Assembly (NCBI RefSeq): GCF_905171765.1 | Contig: NC_053397.1 | Coordinates: 117,672,378-117,736,377, forward strand | Source of the DNA: Bufo bufo | Taxonomy: Eukaryota > Chordata > Amphibia > Anura > Bufonidae | Reading direction: 5' to 3' | Length of the DNA: 64,000 nt | Shown here: positions 10,221-22,070 of the stretch, piece by piece | Numbering within the stretch: the first letter of the stretch is position 1 | Layout of the letters: every line of letters starts with the position of its first letter | Translations under genes and position numbers: made by a program | Notes under the pieces: generated by a model | Seen by the model: only the letters and a program-made list of their open reading frames with translations | Database searches by the model: none | Told to the model about the DNA's origin: nothing

Positions 10221-11270
10221 CACTCACCTAAAGAATTATTAGGAACACCTGTTCTATTTCTCATTAATGCAATTATCTAGTCAACCAATCACATGGCAGT
10301 TGCTTCAATGCATTTAGGGGGGTGCTCCTGGTCAAGACAATCTCCTGAACTCCAAACTGAATGTCAGAATGGGAAAGAAAGGTGATTTAAGCAATTTTGA
10401 GCGTGGCATGGTTGTTGGTGCCAGATGGGCCGGTCTGAGTATTTCACAATCTGCTCAGTTACTGGGATTTTCACACACAACCATTTTTAGGGTTTACAAA
10501 GAATAGTGTGAAAAGGGAAAAACATCCAGTATGCGGCTGTCCTGTGGGCAAAAATGCCTTGTGGATGCTAGAGGTCAGAGGAGAATGGGCCGACTGATTC
10601 AAGCTGATAGAAGAGCAACGTTGACTGAAATAACCACTCGTTACAACCGAGGTATGCAGCAAAGCATTTGTGAAGCCACAACATGCACAACCTTGAGGCG
10701 GATGGGCTACAACAGCAGAAGACCCCACCAGGTACCACTTATCTCCATTACAAATAGGAAAAAGAGGCTACAATTTGCGCAAGCTCACCAAAATTGGACT
10801 GTTGAAGACTGGAAAAATGTTGCCTGGTCTGATGAGTCTCGAATTCTGTTGAGACATTCAAATGGTAGAGTCCGAATTTGGTGTAAACAGAATGAGAACA
10901 TGTATCCATCCTCTGATGGCTACTTCCAGCAGGATAATGCACCATGTCACAAAGCTCAAATCATTTCAAATTGGTTTCTTGAACATGACAATGAGTTCAC
11001 TGTACTAAAATGGCCCCCAAAGTCACCAGATCTCAACCCAATAGAGCATCTTTGGGATGTGGTGGAACGGGAGCTTCGTGCCCTGGATGTGCATCCCTCA
11101 AATCTCCATCAACTGCAAGATGCTATCCTATCAATATGGGCCAACATTTCTAAAGAATGCTATCAGCACCTTGTGGAATCAATGCCATGTAGAATTAAGG
11201 CAGTTCTGAAGGCAAAGGGGGGTCCAACACCGTATTAGTATGGTGTTCCTAATAATTCTTTAGGTGAGTG
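10221..11270 (+). mobile_element. Tc1-like transposon, internally deleted copy A
   Basis: Terminal inverted repeats of about 29 bp begin CACTCACCTAAAGAATTATT and end with the mirror image GGTGAGTG. TA target duplications flank it at 10219-10220 and 11271-11272. Total length is 1,050 bp, shorter than the roughly 1.2-1.6 kb of intact Tc1 elements because the central part of the transposase is missing. A sister copy with the same deletion is at 27424-28474. Confidence 0.92.
10369..11238 (+). pseudogene. Tc1-like transposase (DD36E spacing), internally deleted and with a stop
   Basis: Reads from MGKKGDL through a helix-turn-helix DNA-binding region. A TAG at 10504-10506 interrupts it (KE then stop then CEKGK). 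The catalytic core keeps WSDES, QQDNAPCH and NPIEHLW. I count 36 residues between the second Asp and the Glu, the spacing of the group published as DD36E (Incomer). Only 33 residues separate the first two catalytic Asp residues, against 89 in the intact Tc1 at 37929-38954, so roughly 55 residues are deleted around 10900. The copy cannot transpose itself. Confidence 0.88.
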
Positions 11271-11284
11271 TATATCAATGAAGG

Positions 11285-11289
11285 GGCAG

Positions 11290-11325
<36 letters not shown>
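11285..11325. repeat. (TA)n microsatellite
   Basis: A TA tract just beyond the right end of the Tc1 copy. It may be the continuation of the same TA-rich target that carries the tract at 10175-10220. Confidence 0.85.
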
Positions 11326-11819
11326 GCCCACCTGACTTCCCTTAACACTGATCAACTATTATATTTCCCTGTCACTGGTGCAAATGAGTTGGATTACACT
11401 GAAAAAAATGCCAACATGTCACCCTCAGACTGAACAGCACGATTAAGTATGGTATTTCTGTCTCACTGGTGCAAAGGAGCTGTATTGTACTGATCAATAA
11501 TGCCTACAGGTCACCGGCACACTTTTTAAAAATAATAAAAGCCTAACACTCTCCCTATTGCAGCAGCGTCCTGTCCCTACACTAGTTAGAGCAGAATAGC
11601 GGCGCAACATGTGATTCAGCCTTTATGCATGCATGGTCACAGACTTCCTCATCATGCTGTTCACATTTTGACATCATGATGAGACCAAGCTGACACCTAA
11701 CAATTGATAAACAGTACCTCGCCATTGTGAGACTTTAAGCAGGATGTTCTCAGACGGAAGTGACCACTGATCATAGAGTGTCACAGAGTGTCATCAGCAG
11801 GTTGCAACAGAGATAGAGA

Positions 11820-12300
11820 GAGACTGGATGACCCCAATGACTGCTTCATTGTGAACAATGCTCTGTGGAACCAGATGATGAATGTCACACAACTCCAGGC
11901 ACATTTAAGGTTGGTGAGAGGCACCCAAGTGTCACATCAGACCATTTGAAACTATTTACATAGGTGTGGTATGCACGCTAGACAACCTGCACCGGTACCT
12001 GACCATACAACCAGGCACAGGTGTCATCATCTTGCATCGGTCATGGGTGCTGGAGACTGGGGTACCTCAAATGGAGTGGCCTGCACTTTCTCCAGACCTG
12101 AATCCCATTGAAAACAAATTAGATCAGCTGAGTCGCCGAGTAGAGTCTCGTACCTCCGAACCTCAATGACCTGAAGGCCGGCCTTCAAGAAGAGCGGGCT
12201 GCCATGCCTCAGCAGACAATAAGTCGACTTGTGAGCAGCTTGAGACATCGTTGTCAAGCTGTAATTGATGCTCAAGGCAACATGACAAGTTATTGAGACA
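11820..12300 (+). pseudogene. Tc1-like transposase remnant of another family
   Basis: Degraded coding sequence. It contains a paired-like segment ending in MHARQPAP-type residues (about 11960-11990), then directly the end of the catalytic domain with SPDLNPIE (12090-12117), then LSRRVESRT. The terminal block ends in RHRCQAVIDAQGNM just before a TGA near 12296. Stops and frameshifts interrupt it and the middle, with the first two catalytic Asp residues, is missing. Terminal repeats were not identified. It is clearly older than the neighbouring Tc1 copy. Confidence 0.7.
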
Positions 12301-14105
12301 TTGACATTTTTGTGGGGTATACCCACCACTGTTGTTGGCTTGTGTTTCAATAAATTGTTTGAGATGAGGAAATCACTATTAAATGCTCTACTTTCATGAT
12401 ATAATATCACTGTAGCATGAGTTTTTTATGTTTTCCATAAATTTCGCCCGAAAGCCAAATCCCTATCTTTTTGTGGGCAATAGTGTAATACATGCAGCTC
12501 TCTCATTGGTTTCATTTTTACAGTGTTCACTCTGTGTTAATAATGACATTTTAACTTTATTCTGCCGGTCAGTACGATTATGGAGATACAAAATGTGTAT
12601 GTTTTTATTATGTTTTACTCCTTTTAAGAGGCGTTTTAAAGATTGCTATTTGTCTTCAAATTCTGACACCCAGAACTTTTATTTAAACGCCTTCACTATG
12701 TACATGACATAATGGAATATTTAGTGTCAGTGCATAGTCATTCTAATAGGCAGGCCAGAGGGAGGACATAATAGCAGTTGGGACATGGCAGGCCTTCAGT
12801 CCTTCTGAAGGCCCCCAGCTTGCCATGCTAAGTATGTGGCACCCTGCAATTGCATTCATGGGGTGCCCATCAGAGGAGAAAGGAGTCTTCCTCTGTCTAA
12901 TCACTCAGGTGGTGGAGTCCAGAGCCAGGTGACTGCTGTATAAAGCAACCAGCGCCCACAAGTGATGGAGAGCTCCTGTCCTGAGCCCACTCCATCACCA
13001 TGATGTACTATTACTCCACATAAAGAAAAAAACGTATGACAGATTATAAAAAGATTTCTGGTCATTAAGGCGTTAATATGATCTCACATGTCTATGACAT
13101 ATCAAAATAATATTTTGACTGTATTTTCTTTTAGTTGGACATTTTCTTTCCTATTTTGTTTTCTTGAGTTATATTTCAAAGGATATGTTAAAATTTGCTT
13201 CACAGGTATAGTTTCCATAGCAATAAGTAGGTATTATACCCTTATCATTTAAATTTTAAACATGTTATATTGGAAATATTTTAAGAGTTGGAATAGAAAG
13301 TCAGCATTCATTTTCTTATGCAAAATGATTGTTTAGTGAATACTGCAAAACAAATAAAGCACATGGAAAGATTTTTTTAAAGAATTTCCAGCAATGGGAA
13401 CACCACAAAACTGTTTTGCATCTTAAATAAGGATTGTTTGCATACTCTATGACAGGTGTCTATCCTTTTCTACATTGGTTGTTAGTATGTGGTTAGCTAT
13501 GTATATCATATTTGCTTTTAGGCTTCAAAGGACAGGAAGCAGATTTTCACCTTTTTTTCTTATCATTATCCTAAGCACTCCTGTTCATCTTCGCCCCATA
13601 AATGACAGAATAGAATACGAGAATACTCTGAGACTAATGCAATCTTCATAGTTGTAGTGCAAGACCTACAAAGGCAAGGGAATCTTGAAAGAATATTCGA
13701 AACAAAGAAACCTCTAAACAGATATTCTTGTAAGTATTTTATCTTTTGCTTTTACTATGTGTAAATAATTTAATTTATGTAATGAATAATCAATGATGCA
13801 GCAGCAAGATGGGTACTAGTTCACTGTGTGTTTCTAATATACATACATGATAATATTGAATAAGAACATAAATGCCTCACTTCTTTCATGAGACATACAC
13901 ATGAAACTAAGCTACTTGCATCATTTCTAATTGAGGATCATAATAAAACACATATGCATATGTACAAAAGAAATATAAACATATCCACAGAAAGATTTGT
14001 GTAAGACCTTATTCACATGACCATGTACAATTTTCTATCCAGAAAAAAATAAGGAAAATGGATGGCACACTAATAGCTTCCCTGTGCATTTCTTATGTGC
14101 TATAG
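12301..14105. other. Longest stretch without a recognised element
   Basis: About 1.8 kb of AT-rich sequence with no recognised transposon ends, no tandem repeat and no long open frame. A short frame at about 13491-13649 (just over 50 codons), preceded by a good splice acceptor and followed by a GTAAGT donor at 13730, is the only gene-like signal. It ends in a stop before the donor, so I do not call it a coding exon. Confidence 0.45.
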
Positions 14106-14589
14106 TTAACCACTTAGTGACACAGCCTTATTTCACCTTAAGGACCAGGCCATTTTTTGCAAATCTGACCAGTGTCACTTTAAGTGCTGATAACTTTAAA
14201 ACGCTTTTACTTACCCAGGCCGTTCTGAGATAGTTTTTTCATCACATATTGTACTTCATGACACTGCTAAAATTGGGTCAGAAAAGTTAATTTTTTTGCA
14301 TAAAAAATACCAAATTTACCAAAAATTTGCAAAAATTGGCAAATTTCTAAGTTTCAGTTTCTCTACTTCTGTAATACATAGTAATACCCCCAAAAATTGT
14401 GATGACTTTACATTCTCCATATGTCTACTTCATGTTTGGATCATTTTGGGAATGATATTTTATTTTTTGGGGATGTTACAAGGCTTAGAAGTTTAGAAGC
14501 AAATCTTGAAATTTTTCAGAAATTTTCAAAAACCCAATTTTTAGGGACCAGTACAGGTCTGAAGTCACTTTGCGAGGCTTAAATAATAG

Positions 14590-16400
14590 AAACCACCCAA
14601 AAATGACCCTATTCTAGAAACTACACCCGTCAAGGTATTCTAAACTGATTTTACAAACTTCGTTAACACTTTAGGTGTTGCACAAGAATTATTGGCAAAT
14701 GGGGATGAAATTTGAGAATTTCATTTTTTTGCCAAATTTTCAATTTTAACCCATTTTTTCCACTAACAAAGCAAGGGTTAACAGCCAAACAAGACTGTAT
14801 CTTTATTGCCCTGACTCTGCCGTTTACAGAAACACCCCATATGTGGCCGTAAACTAATGTACGGCCACACAGTAGGGCGTAGAGGGAAAGGTGCGCCATA
14901 TGGTTTTTTGAAGGCAGATTTTGCTGGACTGGATTATTTACACCATGTCCCATTTGAAGCCCCCCTGATATACCCCTAGAGTATAAACTCCATAAAAGTG
15001 ACCCCATCTAAGAAACTACACCCCTCAAGGTATTCAAAACTGATTTTCATACGTCGTTAACCCTGTAGGTGTTGCACAAGAGTTATTGGCAAATGGGGAT
15101 GAAATTTGAGAATTTCATTTTTTTGCAAAATTTTCCATTTTAATCCATTTTTTACACTGACAAAGCAAGGGTTAACAGCCCACATGTGGCCGTAAACTAC
15201 TGTACGGCCATACAGCGGGGCGTAGAGTGAAAGGTGCGCCGTTTGGTTTTTGGAAGGCAGATTTTGCTGGACTGGATTATTTACACCATGTCCCATTTGA
15301 AGCCCCCCTGATGCACCCCTAGAGTAGAAACTCCCTAAAAGTGACCACATCTAAGAAACTACACCCCTCAAGGTATTCAAAACAGATTTTCATACGATGT
15401 TAACCCTTGTGGTTTTTGGAGGGCTGATTTTTATGGACCGGTTTATTTACACAGTGTCCTATTTCAACCCCCCTGATGCACCCCTGGAGTAGAAATTCCC
15501 TAAAAGTGACCCCATCTAAGAAACTACACCCCTCAAGGTATTCAAAACTGATTTTACATACATCGTTAACCCTTTAGGTGTTGCACAAGAGTTATTGGCA
15601 AATGGGGATGAAATTAGAGAATTTCATTTTTTTGCCAAATTTTCCCTTTTAACCCATTTTCTCCACTAACAAAGCAAGGGTTAACAGCCAAACAAGACTG
15701 TATCTTTATTTCCCTGACTCTGCCGTTTACAGAAACACCCCATATGTGGTCGTACACTACTGTACGGCAACACGGCGTGGCGTAGAGGGAAAGGAGCGCC
15801 GTGTGGTTTTTGGAGGGCTGATTTTTATGGACCGGTTTATTTACACCGTGTCCTGTTTCAACCCCCCTGATGCACCCCTGGAGTAGAAACTCCCTAAAAG
15901 TGACCCCATTTTGGAAACTACGGGATAAGGTGGTGTTTTTTTTGGGACTATTTTTAGGGTACAATTTTTTTTTTGGTTGCTCTATATTGCATTATTGTGA
16001 GGCAAGGTTACCAAAAATTGAAATTCTGAAATTTCATCTCCATTTGCCATTAACTGTTGAGGAACACCTAAAGGGTTAATAAAGTTTGTATAATCAGTTT
16101 TGAATACCTTGAGGGGTGTAGTTTCTTAGATGGGGTCACTTTTAGGGAGTTTTTACTCTAGGGGGGCATCAGGGGGGCTTCAAAAGGGACATGGTGTCAA
16201 TAAAAAAGGCCATCAAAATCGGCCTTCCAGAAACCATGTCGGTCCTTTCCTTTTGCGGCCTCCCCTTTACTGATACAGCAGTTTACGACCACAAATGTGG
16301 CGTTTCTGTAAACTGCAGTATCAGGGTAATAAATATTAACTTTTGTTTGGTTGTTAACCCTTGCTTTGTTACCAGAAAAAACGGATTGAAATGGAAAAGT
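14590..16400. repeat. Subterminal array of ~400-bp units with an inverted unit
   Basis: Units containing AACTACACCCCTCAAGG, then GTTAACCCTTTAGGTGTTGC, then AGCAAGGGTTAACAGCC, then CACCCCATATGTGG recur from about 14619, 15014, 15357 and 15523. Spacing is irregular because some units are deleted. From about 16005 to 16390 the same motifs appear in reverse complement (CACCTAAAGGGTTAA, CTTGAGGGGTGTAGTTTC), so the array ends in an inverted unit. The same unit occurs twice in the derivative at 40052-40870. Confidence 0.8.
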
Positions 16401-16439
16401 GCCAAAAATAGCGTTTTTGGCACAGTTTTTATAAAAAAA

Positions 16440-16865
16440 AATTGACCGTGTTAATCTGGGGGGTTAGGTCATGTGGTATTGTTATAGAGGAGATTCTTAC
16501 GGACGCGGCAATACCTAATAAGTCTACTTTTTTTACAATTATTTCGGTTTTAGACTATATTATCCTTTTTGATACCCCAAATTTTTTTCTGGATCTCTAA
16601 AGTCTAAGAGTCATTTTTCATAGCCGATTATCTTATAAGGCGGCTCATTTTTTGCGGGATGAGAGGACGGTTTTATTGGCACTAGCTTGGGGGCTATATG
16701 ATTTTTTGATCGCTTACTATTAATATTTTTGTTATGTAAGGTGATAAAAAAAAATATCTTACATAATGGGGTCATGGGGTATTTTTATAGAGGAGATTCT
16801 TACCGACGCTGAGATACCTAATTTGTATACTTTTAATAAATTATTTTAGTTTTTACAATTTTTTT
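16440..16865. repeat. Two copies of a ~300-350-bp module (CCTAAT-TATAC type)
   Basis: Two successive copies of a module with GGTCATG(T/G)GGTATT, TATAGAGGAGATTCTTAC, a GACGC motif and ATACCTAAT followed by a T-rich run. The module also occurs three to four times at 41000-41960 in the other piggyBac copy and once or twice near 24150-24560 inside the hAT-type element. Confidence 0.72.
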
Positions 16866-16929
16866 GGGTGTCTCAAGTCTGAGAACCAGTTTTTTTTATC
16901 CGATGTCAGTGCTAAATTGGGATATAAAT

Positions 16930-18668
16930 TTAGTACTCCATGGAAGTGTGGTACTCCCTGAAGCAACCAATAATGCAGAGGCCCGGATGATCGGGGCACG
17001 TGTCAAATTGAGTAGTGGTGTCCTTCCGTATCCCCCTCCTGTGACACACTCTGCACCTTTTTTTGGTTTTGTCCCTTCTTTCCAGTATGGGGGACCACAC
17101 CTGGAAAGTGTTGGCCAGGGACGATCCGGGCGCCTACAGTTCCCGAGGTACTCCGGCCTGCTCTTTCCCGGTCCCAAAAGATCAGGGCCTTGAGGACTGC
17201 CTCATAGAACTGAAGGAATGTCCCTGTCCGGGACAGCACAAAAGAGTTGTATATGGCAACCTGTACCAAGTAGACCGCAACTTTTTTGTACCATGCCCGG
17301 GTTTTGCACATGGCATTATATGGCTTGAGGACATGATCAGAGAGATCAACTCCTCCCACATACCGATTGTAGTCGACGATACAATCGGACTTGAGGACCG
17401 TTGCCGCGGTACCTCGCACAGGGACAGGGGTGATGCCGTTACCATGAATTGTGGACAGTACAAGGACATCCCTCTTGTCCTTATACCTGACCAGCAACAG
17501 GTTTCCAGTGGTAAAGGCACGGGTCTCACCCCTGGGGATAGGTACCTGGAGGGGGAGGGCAAGGAGGCCGCATTGATTTTTCCGCACGGTCCCACAAGCG
17601 GACGTGGATCTGGCGGCAAGGGCCTAGAACAAGGGGAAACTAGTATAAAAGTTATCCATGTAAAGGTGGTAACCCTTATCTAGTAGTGGGTACATAAGGT
17701 CCCACACAAGTTTCCCTGTAACACCCAGAGTGGGGGGACATTCTGGGGGTTGAATACGGGAGTCTCGCCCCTCGTATACACGAAACTTGTAAGGGTACCC
17801 TGAGGTACTCTCACAAATTTTGTATAGCTTCACGCCATACCTCGCCCGTTTGGAGGGCACATACAGGCGGAAAATGAGTCTCCCCTTGAACGCAATGAGA
17901 GACTCATCAACCGCGACCTCCCTTCCAGGTACATAGGCCTCCATGAATTTGGCCCCGAAGTGATCGATGACCGGCCATATTATCTGAATAGTGCAGACAT
18001 TTCCGGATGGCCTCAAACCGTCAGCGTGTCATGGCCGTACTGTAAAGTGGGGTCTGGTAGAGGACGTCCCCACTCCAGTACAGCCTGACACTGGGTATCT
18101 TGACCAGGTCAATATGCAGCACGAGGCCCCAAAATGTCCTCATCTCGGTTGCACTTACCGGCGTCCAGCCACCGGGCCTGGCCAAAAAGGAGCCCGGGTG
18201 TTGAGCAACGAACTGTAGGGCGTACAGATTCGTCTGCTCCACCATCAGATTTACCAGTGGGTCACTGAAAAAATTACAAAAAAAGTCATATTCAGTGTAG
18301 CTCACTGTGGAAATCTGGATTCGTGATTGGCCTACAAAATCAGGACTCACAGGCTCGTATCGCTCTGGGGTACACCAGACAAGTTCACCAGCAGGGTGCT
18401 CCGGTGGATTTAACTGGTGGGCCGGAAAACTAGTACGAGCCACAGAGCTGCTCGTACTAGGGTGGGCAACAGGGTCCCTAACATGGCGGTCCCCTTGCTC
18501 CACCTGGCGGCGTCTCCGCCGCCTTGGGGGCTCATCATCATCGCTAGATGATGAGAAGGACGCGGATGACAACAGGAAAGTGGGGTTATCCTCGTCCTCA
18601 TTGGGACTCTCGGAGTCGGAGGCAAGCTGGGCGTATGCCTCCTCGGCCGAGAACGTCCGGCGGGCCAT
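16930..18668 (-). pseudogene. piggyBac transposase, broken by frameshifts
   Basis: Three open pieces read in order on the minus strand. The first (18668 to about 18021) starts MARRTFSAEEAYAQL, is acidic, then Arg-rich, and enters the transposase domain. The second (18016-17624) has AVDESLIAFKGRL and YMDNFYTS, the first two catalytic Asp motifs. The third (from 17587) has DYNRYVGGVDLSD with the third. All three catalytic Asp positions are therefore present. The C-terminal Cys-rich zinc domain (KRCRVCHRRG, then CPDHPGLC) is found only after a further frame change near 17060, ending at a TAA at 16930-16932. At least three lesions inactivate it. Length if continuous would be about 575-580 residues, usual for the family. 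Confidence 0.86.
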
Positions 18669-19369
18669 AGGGGAGTGTGTGTCTGCGTGTGTATGTGCGT
18701 GTGTGTAAATCTTTATTTGGTGTGTGTGTGTGAGGGGACACGGGTGTTCGCCAACTCACCCTAAAACTAACAGAAAAAAAAAAGAAAATTAAATTAAAAA
18801 AAGGGGCAAAAAATGTGAAAAAAAATTCAAAACCGCTGATCAACCGTCCGAAGTTGATCAGCGGTGGGGTGTGCGGTGCGCTAACAGTGGCCGGATGCTA
18901 AGAGTGCCGGCCACAGTCAGAGTACACAAAAAAAACTAAAAATCCTGCACCCCAAAAAAGTAGGGGGGGGGGCAAGCGGCAGCACCCCTGGGGGGTCTAG
19001 GGTCACAATCAATGCAATCAAAGTTTTTCAAACTAACTTTCCCTTTTTTTTCTCTGCCTAGCCCAACCTTTCCCTATACTTTCCCTAAGTACCTGCTGTT
19101 CAGATGGGGGGTGCTGGGGCACAGATCGGGTCCTGGGGGGCACAGATGGGGTGATGCTGGCACAAATCCACGAGGTGCAGGCAGCGCTCCTCTCTCCTCC
19201 GGCTCCGGGACACAAAAGGAGGAGGAGAGGAGCACTGGCAACATTTGAATCTGCCGCCGGCCCGCCCACCAACCAATCAGAGGCGATCCTGACAGGTGAT
19301 GTCACCATCACCTCTCAGGATCGCAGGATGGTGATTGGTGGGGTAAAATCACACCACCATCACCATCCT

Positions 19370-19633
19370 GATCCGGGTTATCGGGTCTTCAGAGACCCGA
19401 ATAACCCGGAAACAGAAAACCGCAGGTCTGAATTGACTTGCGGTTTTCTGCGGCGCATTTAGCCTAGGCGCATTTAGCCTAGGTGCCTGCTCAATGATTT
19501 GAGCAGGCACCGGGTTCCGATCACCGCCCGCCGGGCGGCGGTGATCGGAACCATACATGACGTACCAGTACTTCATGTGTCCTTAAGTACCCGGACAACA
19601 TGACGTACCGGTACGTGATGTGTCCTGAAGAGG
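19370..19633. repeat. Stacked hairpins in the piggyBac right end
   Basis: Several strong inverted repeats in a row: GGGTTATCGGGTCT with its mirror (about 19376-19408), GAAAACCGCAGGT with its mirror (about 19417-19450), and GGTTCCGATCACCGCC with GGCGGTGATCGGAACC (19513-19552). A duplicated motif with ATGACGTACC follows up to the terminal repeat. Such subterminal hairpins may serve transposase binding or arise by snap-back copying; the function is unknown. Confidence 0.72.
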
Positions 19634-19883
19634 TTAAACAAGAAAATTTTTATATATTTCACCTCTTCTTTATTTATCTGAGGTTGACCATGTGCAGGAT
19701 AACATTGAATGCACAGAAAAGTATTATCAAAAACGGAGCTCCGTGACGTTCTGTCTGTTGACTTTCTTCAGGGACTGCCTGCATTATCATCCATTCCTGT
19801 GCCTCAAGCTTTGTCCAGAATTGGACCCAATTTAAAAACTAAATAGTATTAAGAGGGTTTTGCTTTACAATCTAATTTGGTAT

Positions 19884-19900
19884 CAGGGGCGTAGCTAGAA
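19884..19900 (+). repeat. Left end of a CAGGGGCGTAGCTA hAT-type MITE
   Basis: The terminus CAGGGGCGTAGCTAG is identical to the end of the complete MITE at 49060-49391. The matching right end was not found, so this copy may be truncated or extended through the minisatellites to its right. Confidence 0.5.
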
Positions 19901-20624
19901 ATGACTGGGCCCCATAGCAAAAAAAAATTATTGGCCCCCCCCCCCCTCCCGGATTTCCCACCCCCACACACCTCTCGGACCTCGCCGCCACATCCGCAGC
20001 TCCTCATGCACTTGCGACGATTACATGTAGGACTGAGCACATACAGTTAGTCACTGGCAACGCATTTGTGCCAGTGTAGGAAATGTATGAATCTAAATGT
20101 CTGTGTATTAAAGAAAATTGTTAAATTGTACAGGGGTCTGTAACACAAGAAGGTGAAAGTACATATCGTGGGGTGTGTATGCGCATTAGACAGAAGGTAG
20201 GAATATGTATCTTGTGTAGTTTGGGTATTAGGGAGAGTAAGGGGTATATATCTAGTGCTGATACACGTGTAGGTGAAGAGCCGCTTTGACATAATTCGTC
20301 TCTTTCATATTATAAGCTCCCCTTATATATAATTTACTTACAGTTCTGAAGACTCAGGGGTGCTGGCTGGCTTGGTCTCAGGGGTACTGGCAGGCTTGGC
20401 CGGGCAGAAGGAGTGTGGGAGACTGTGAGGCCTTTTTTCTCCAAGCTGCTCCGGAAAAAAAATATTTTTCATTATACCTCAGGTCAGACCACCAATGAGA
20501 CCCCCAATGTTAATCAGACCTCAACTAACAGCCCCAATAAGATCCCCAATGGTAATAAGACCCCAATAAGACCTCAGATCACACCTCAGCTCAGACCCCA
20601 ATATGAATGACCCCCAATCAGACC

Positions 20625-20985
20625 TCAGATAAGAGCCCTCAGTAGCCTCATAGCAGCCCCAAGTAGCCTCATAGCAGCCCCCAGTAGCCTCTCCATCAGC
20701 CCCCAGTAGCCTCTCCATCAGCCCCCAGTAGTTTCTCCATCAGCCCCCAGTAGCCTCTCCATCAGCCCCCCAGTAGCCTCTCCATCAGCCCCCAGTAGCC
20801 TCTCCATCAGCCCCCAGTGCCTCTCACCAGCCCCCAGTTCCTCTCACCAGCCCCCAGTACCCTCTCCATCAGCCCCCAGTGCCTCTCACCAGCCCCCAGT
20901 GCCTCTCACCAGCCCCCAGTACCCTCTCCATCAGCACCCAGTGCCTCTCACCAGCCCCCAGTAACATCTCCATCAGCCCCGAAAC
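20625..20985. repeat. ~22-25-bp minisatellite (CAGCCCCCAGTagcctctccat type)
   Basis: About fifteen imperfect units of CAGCCCCCAGT followed by AGCCTCTCCAT or GCCTCTCAC. Units drift gradually in sequence along the array. C-rich on the plus strand. Confidence 0.88.
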
Positions 20986-21000
20986 CCCCCCCCCCCCCCC

Positions 21001-21565
21001 GGTATTAAAATCATTCATTGGTGGGCAGTATGCCCTCCCTCTCCTGTATTAAAATCATTCATTGTTGGGCAGTGTGCCCCCCTGCCCCCCGGTATTAAAA
21101 TCATTGGTGGGCAGTGTGTCCCCTGCCCTCCCCTGTATTGAAATCATTCATTGGTGGGCAGTGTGTCCCCCTGCCCCCCCGGTATTAAAATCATTGGTGG
21201 GCAGTGTGTCCCCTGCCCTCCCCTGTATTAAAATCATTCATTAGTGGGCATTGTGCCCCCCCCTCCCCTGTATTAAAATCATTTATTGGTGGGCAGTGTG
21301 CCCCCCCTCCCCTGTATTAAAATCATCCATTGGTGGGCAGTGTGCCCCCCCTCCCCTGTATTAAAATCATTCATTGGTGGGCAGTTTCCCCCCCCTCCCC
21401 TGTATTAAAATCATTTATTGGTGGGCAGTGTGCCCCCCCCCCCCCCCCTCCCCTGTATTAAAATCATTCATTGGTGGGCAGTGTGCCCCCCTCCCCTGTA
21501 TTAAAATCATTAATTGGTGGGCAGTTTGCCCCCTCGGTATCAAAATCATTGGTGGGCAGTGTGCC
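21001..21565. repeat. ~45-58-bp minisatellite (ATTAAAATCATT..GGTGGGCAGT type)
   Basis: About eleven units of GTATTAAAATCATTCATTGG then TGGGCAGTGTG and a C-tract of variable length. Follows directly on the shorter minisatellite after a run of C. Length variation is mostly in the C-tracts. Confidence 0.88.
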
Positions 21566-21706
21566 CTCCAGCCCCCCCATCAGTGGTGTCAGCGGCAGTT
21601 GGTAAGTTACTCTGCAGCATACTTACATCATTACATGTGCTGTGGCCGCCTGGCGCTCTTTCTTCTTGTAACGCGTCACAGGTCTGTGCGGCGCATTTAA
21701 AACGCT

Positions 21707-21724
21707 AGTGTGAAAGTCGCCTTA
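21707..21724 (+). repeat. Isolated Harbinger-type MITE end
   Basis: AGTGTGAAAGTCGCCTTA resembles the right terminus plus TTA of the MITE at 62596-63030 with one change. The matching left end was not found. Confidence 0.45.
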
Positions 21725-21923
21725 TAAACATCAAAGAAGAGCAACAAGGTATAAAGTGATATTACTGAACTCTCTTTTACATTTATTTTTGATATATGGT
21801 GATATAGTGCATGGATAGTGCTTAACATTTTTTTTAACTATGCATGCAATTATTGTTTTTCCTTCAGCTTTTAAAAAAAATGTCTGAAGCCGCAATAATA
21901 TCTATCTCATGCATTATCTAGCC

Positions 21924-22070
21924 CACGGAAGCCCAAACTGCGGCCCTTCAGCTGTTGCAAAACTACAACTCCCAGCATGCCCGGACAGCCTACAGCTATC
22001 AGCCTAAAGCAGGGCATGATGGGAGTTGTCGTTTTCCAACAGCTGGAGGACTGCAGGTTGAGCATGCCTG
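21924..22070. mobile_element. Palindromic hAT-type MITE, 147 bp
   Basis: Flanked by an exact 8-bp duplication ATCTAGCC (21916-21923 and 22071-22078), the hAT signature. The interior is a long foldback: CTGCGGCCCTTCAGCTGTTG, then ACTACAACTCCCAGCATGCC, with their inverted partners on the right. A closely related complete copy is at 55256-55388. Confidence 0.88.

Larger units (their letters stand above)
14110..19633 (-). mobile_element. piggyBac-type element, 5.5 kb
   Basis: TTAA at 14106-14109 and 19634-19637 flank inverted ends CCACTTAGTGACAC and, read inward from the right, CCTCTTCAGGACAC. TTAA duplication with C-starting ends and a piggyBac transposase on the minus strand fixes the superfamily. 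Inside, from left to right, are an array of about 400-bp repeats, two copies of a roughly 350-bp module, the transposase, and a series of strong hairpins near the right end. The ends are diverged (about 10 of 14 positions match), so the copy is not young. A shorter relative is at 39545-42545. Confidence 0.86.

Noticed and set aside
10471..10728. Minus-strand frames opposite the Tc1 transposases (also 27674-27931, 36390-36719, 52116-52433)
   Set aside because: Antisense shadows of the real transposase frames, repeated wherever the transposon recurs.
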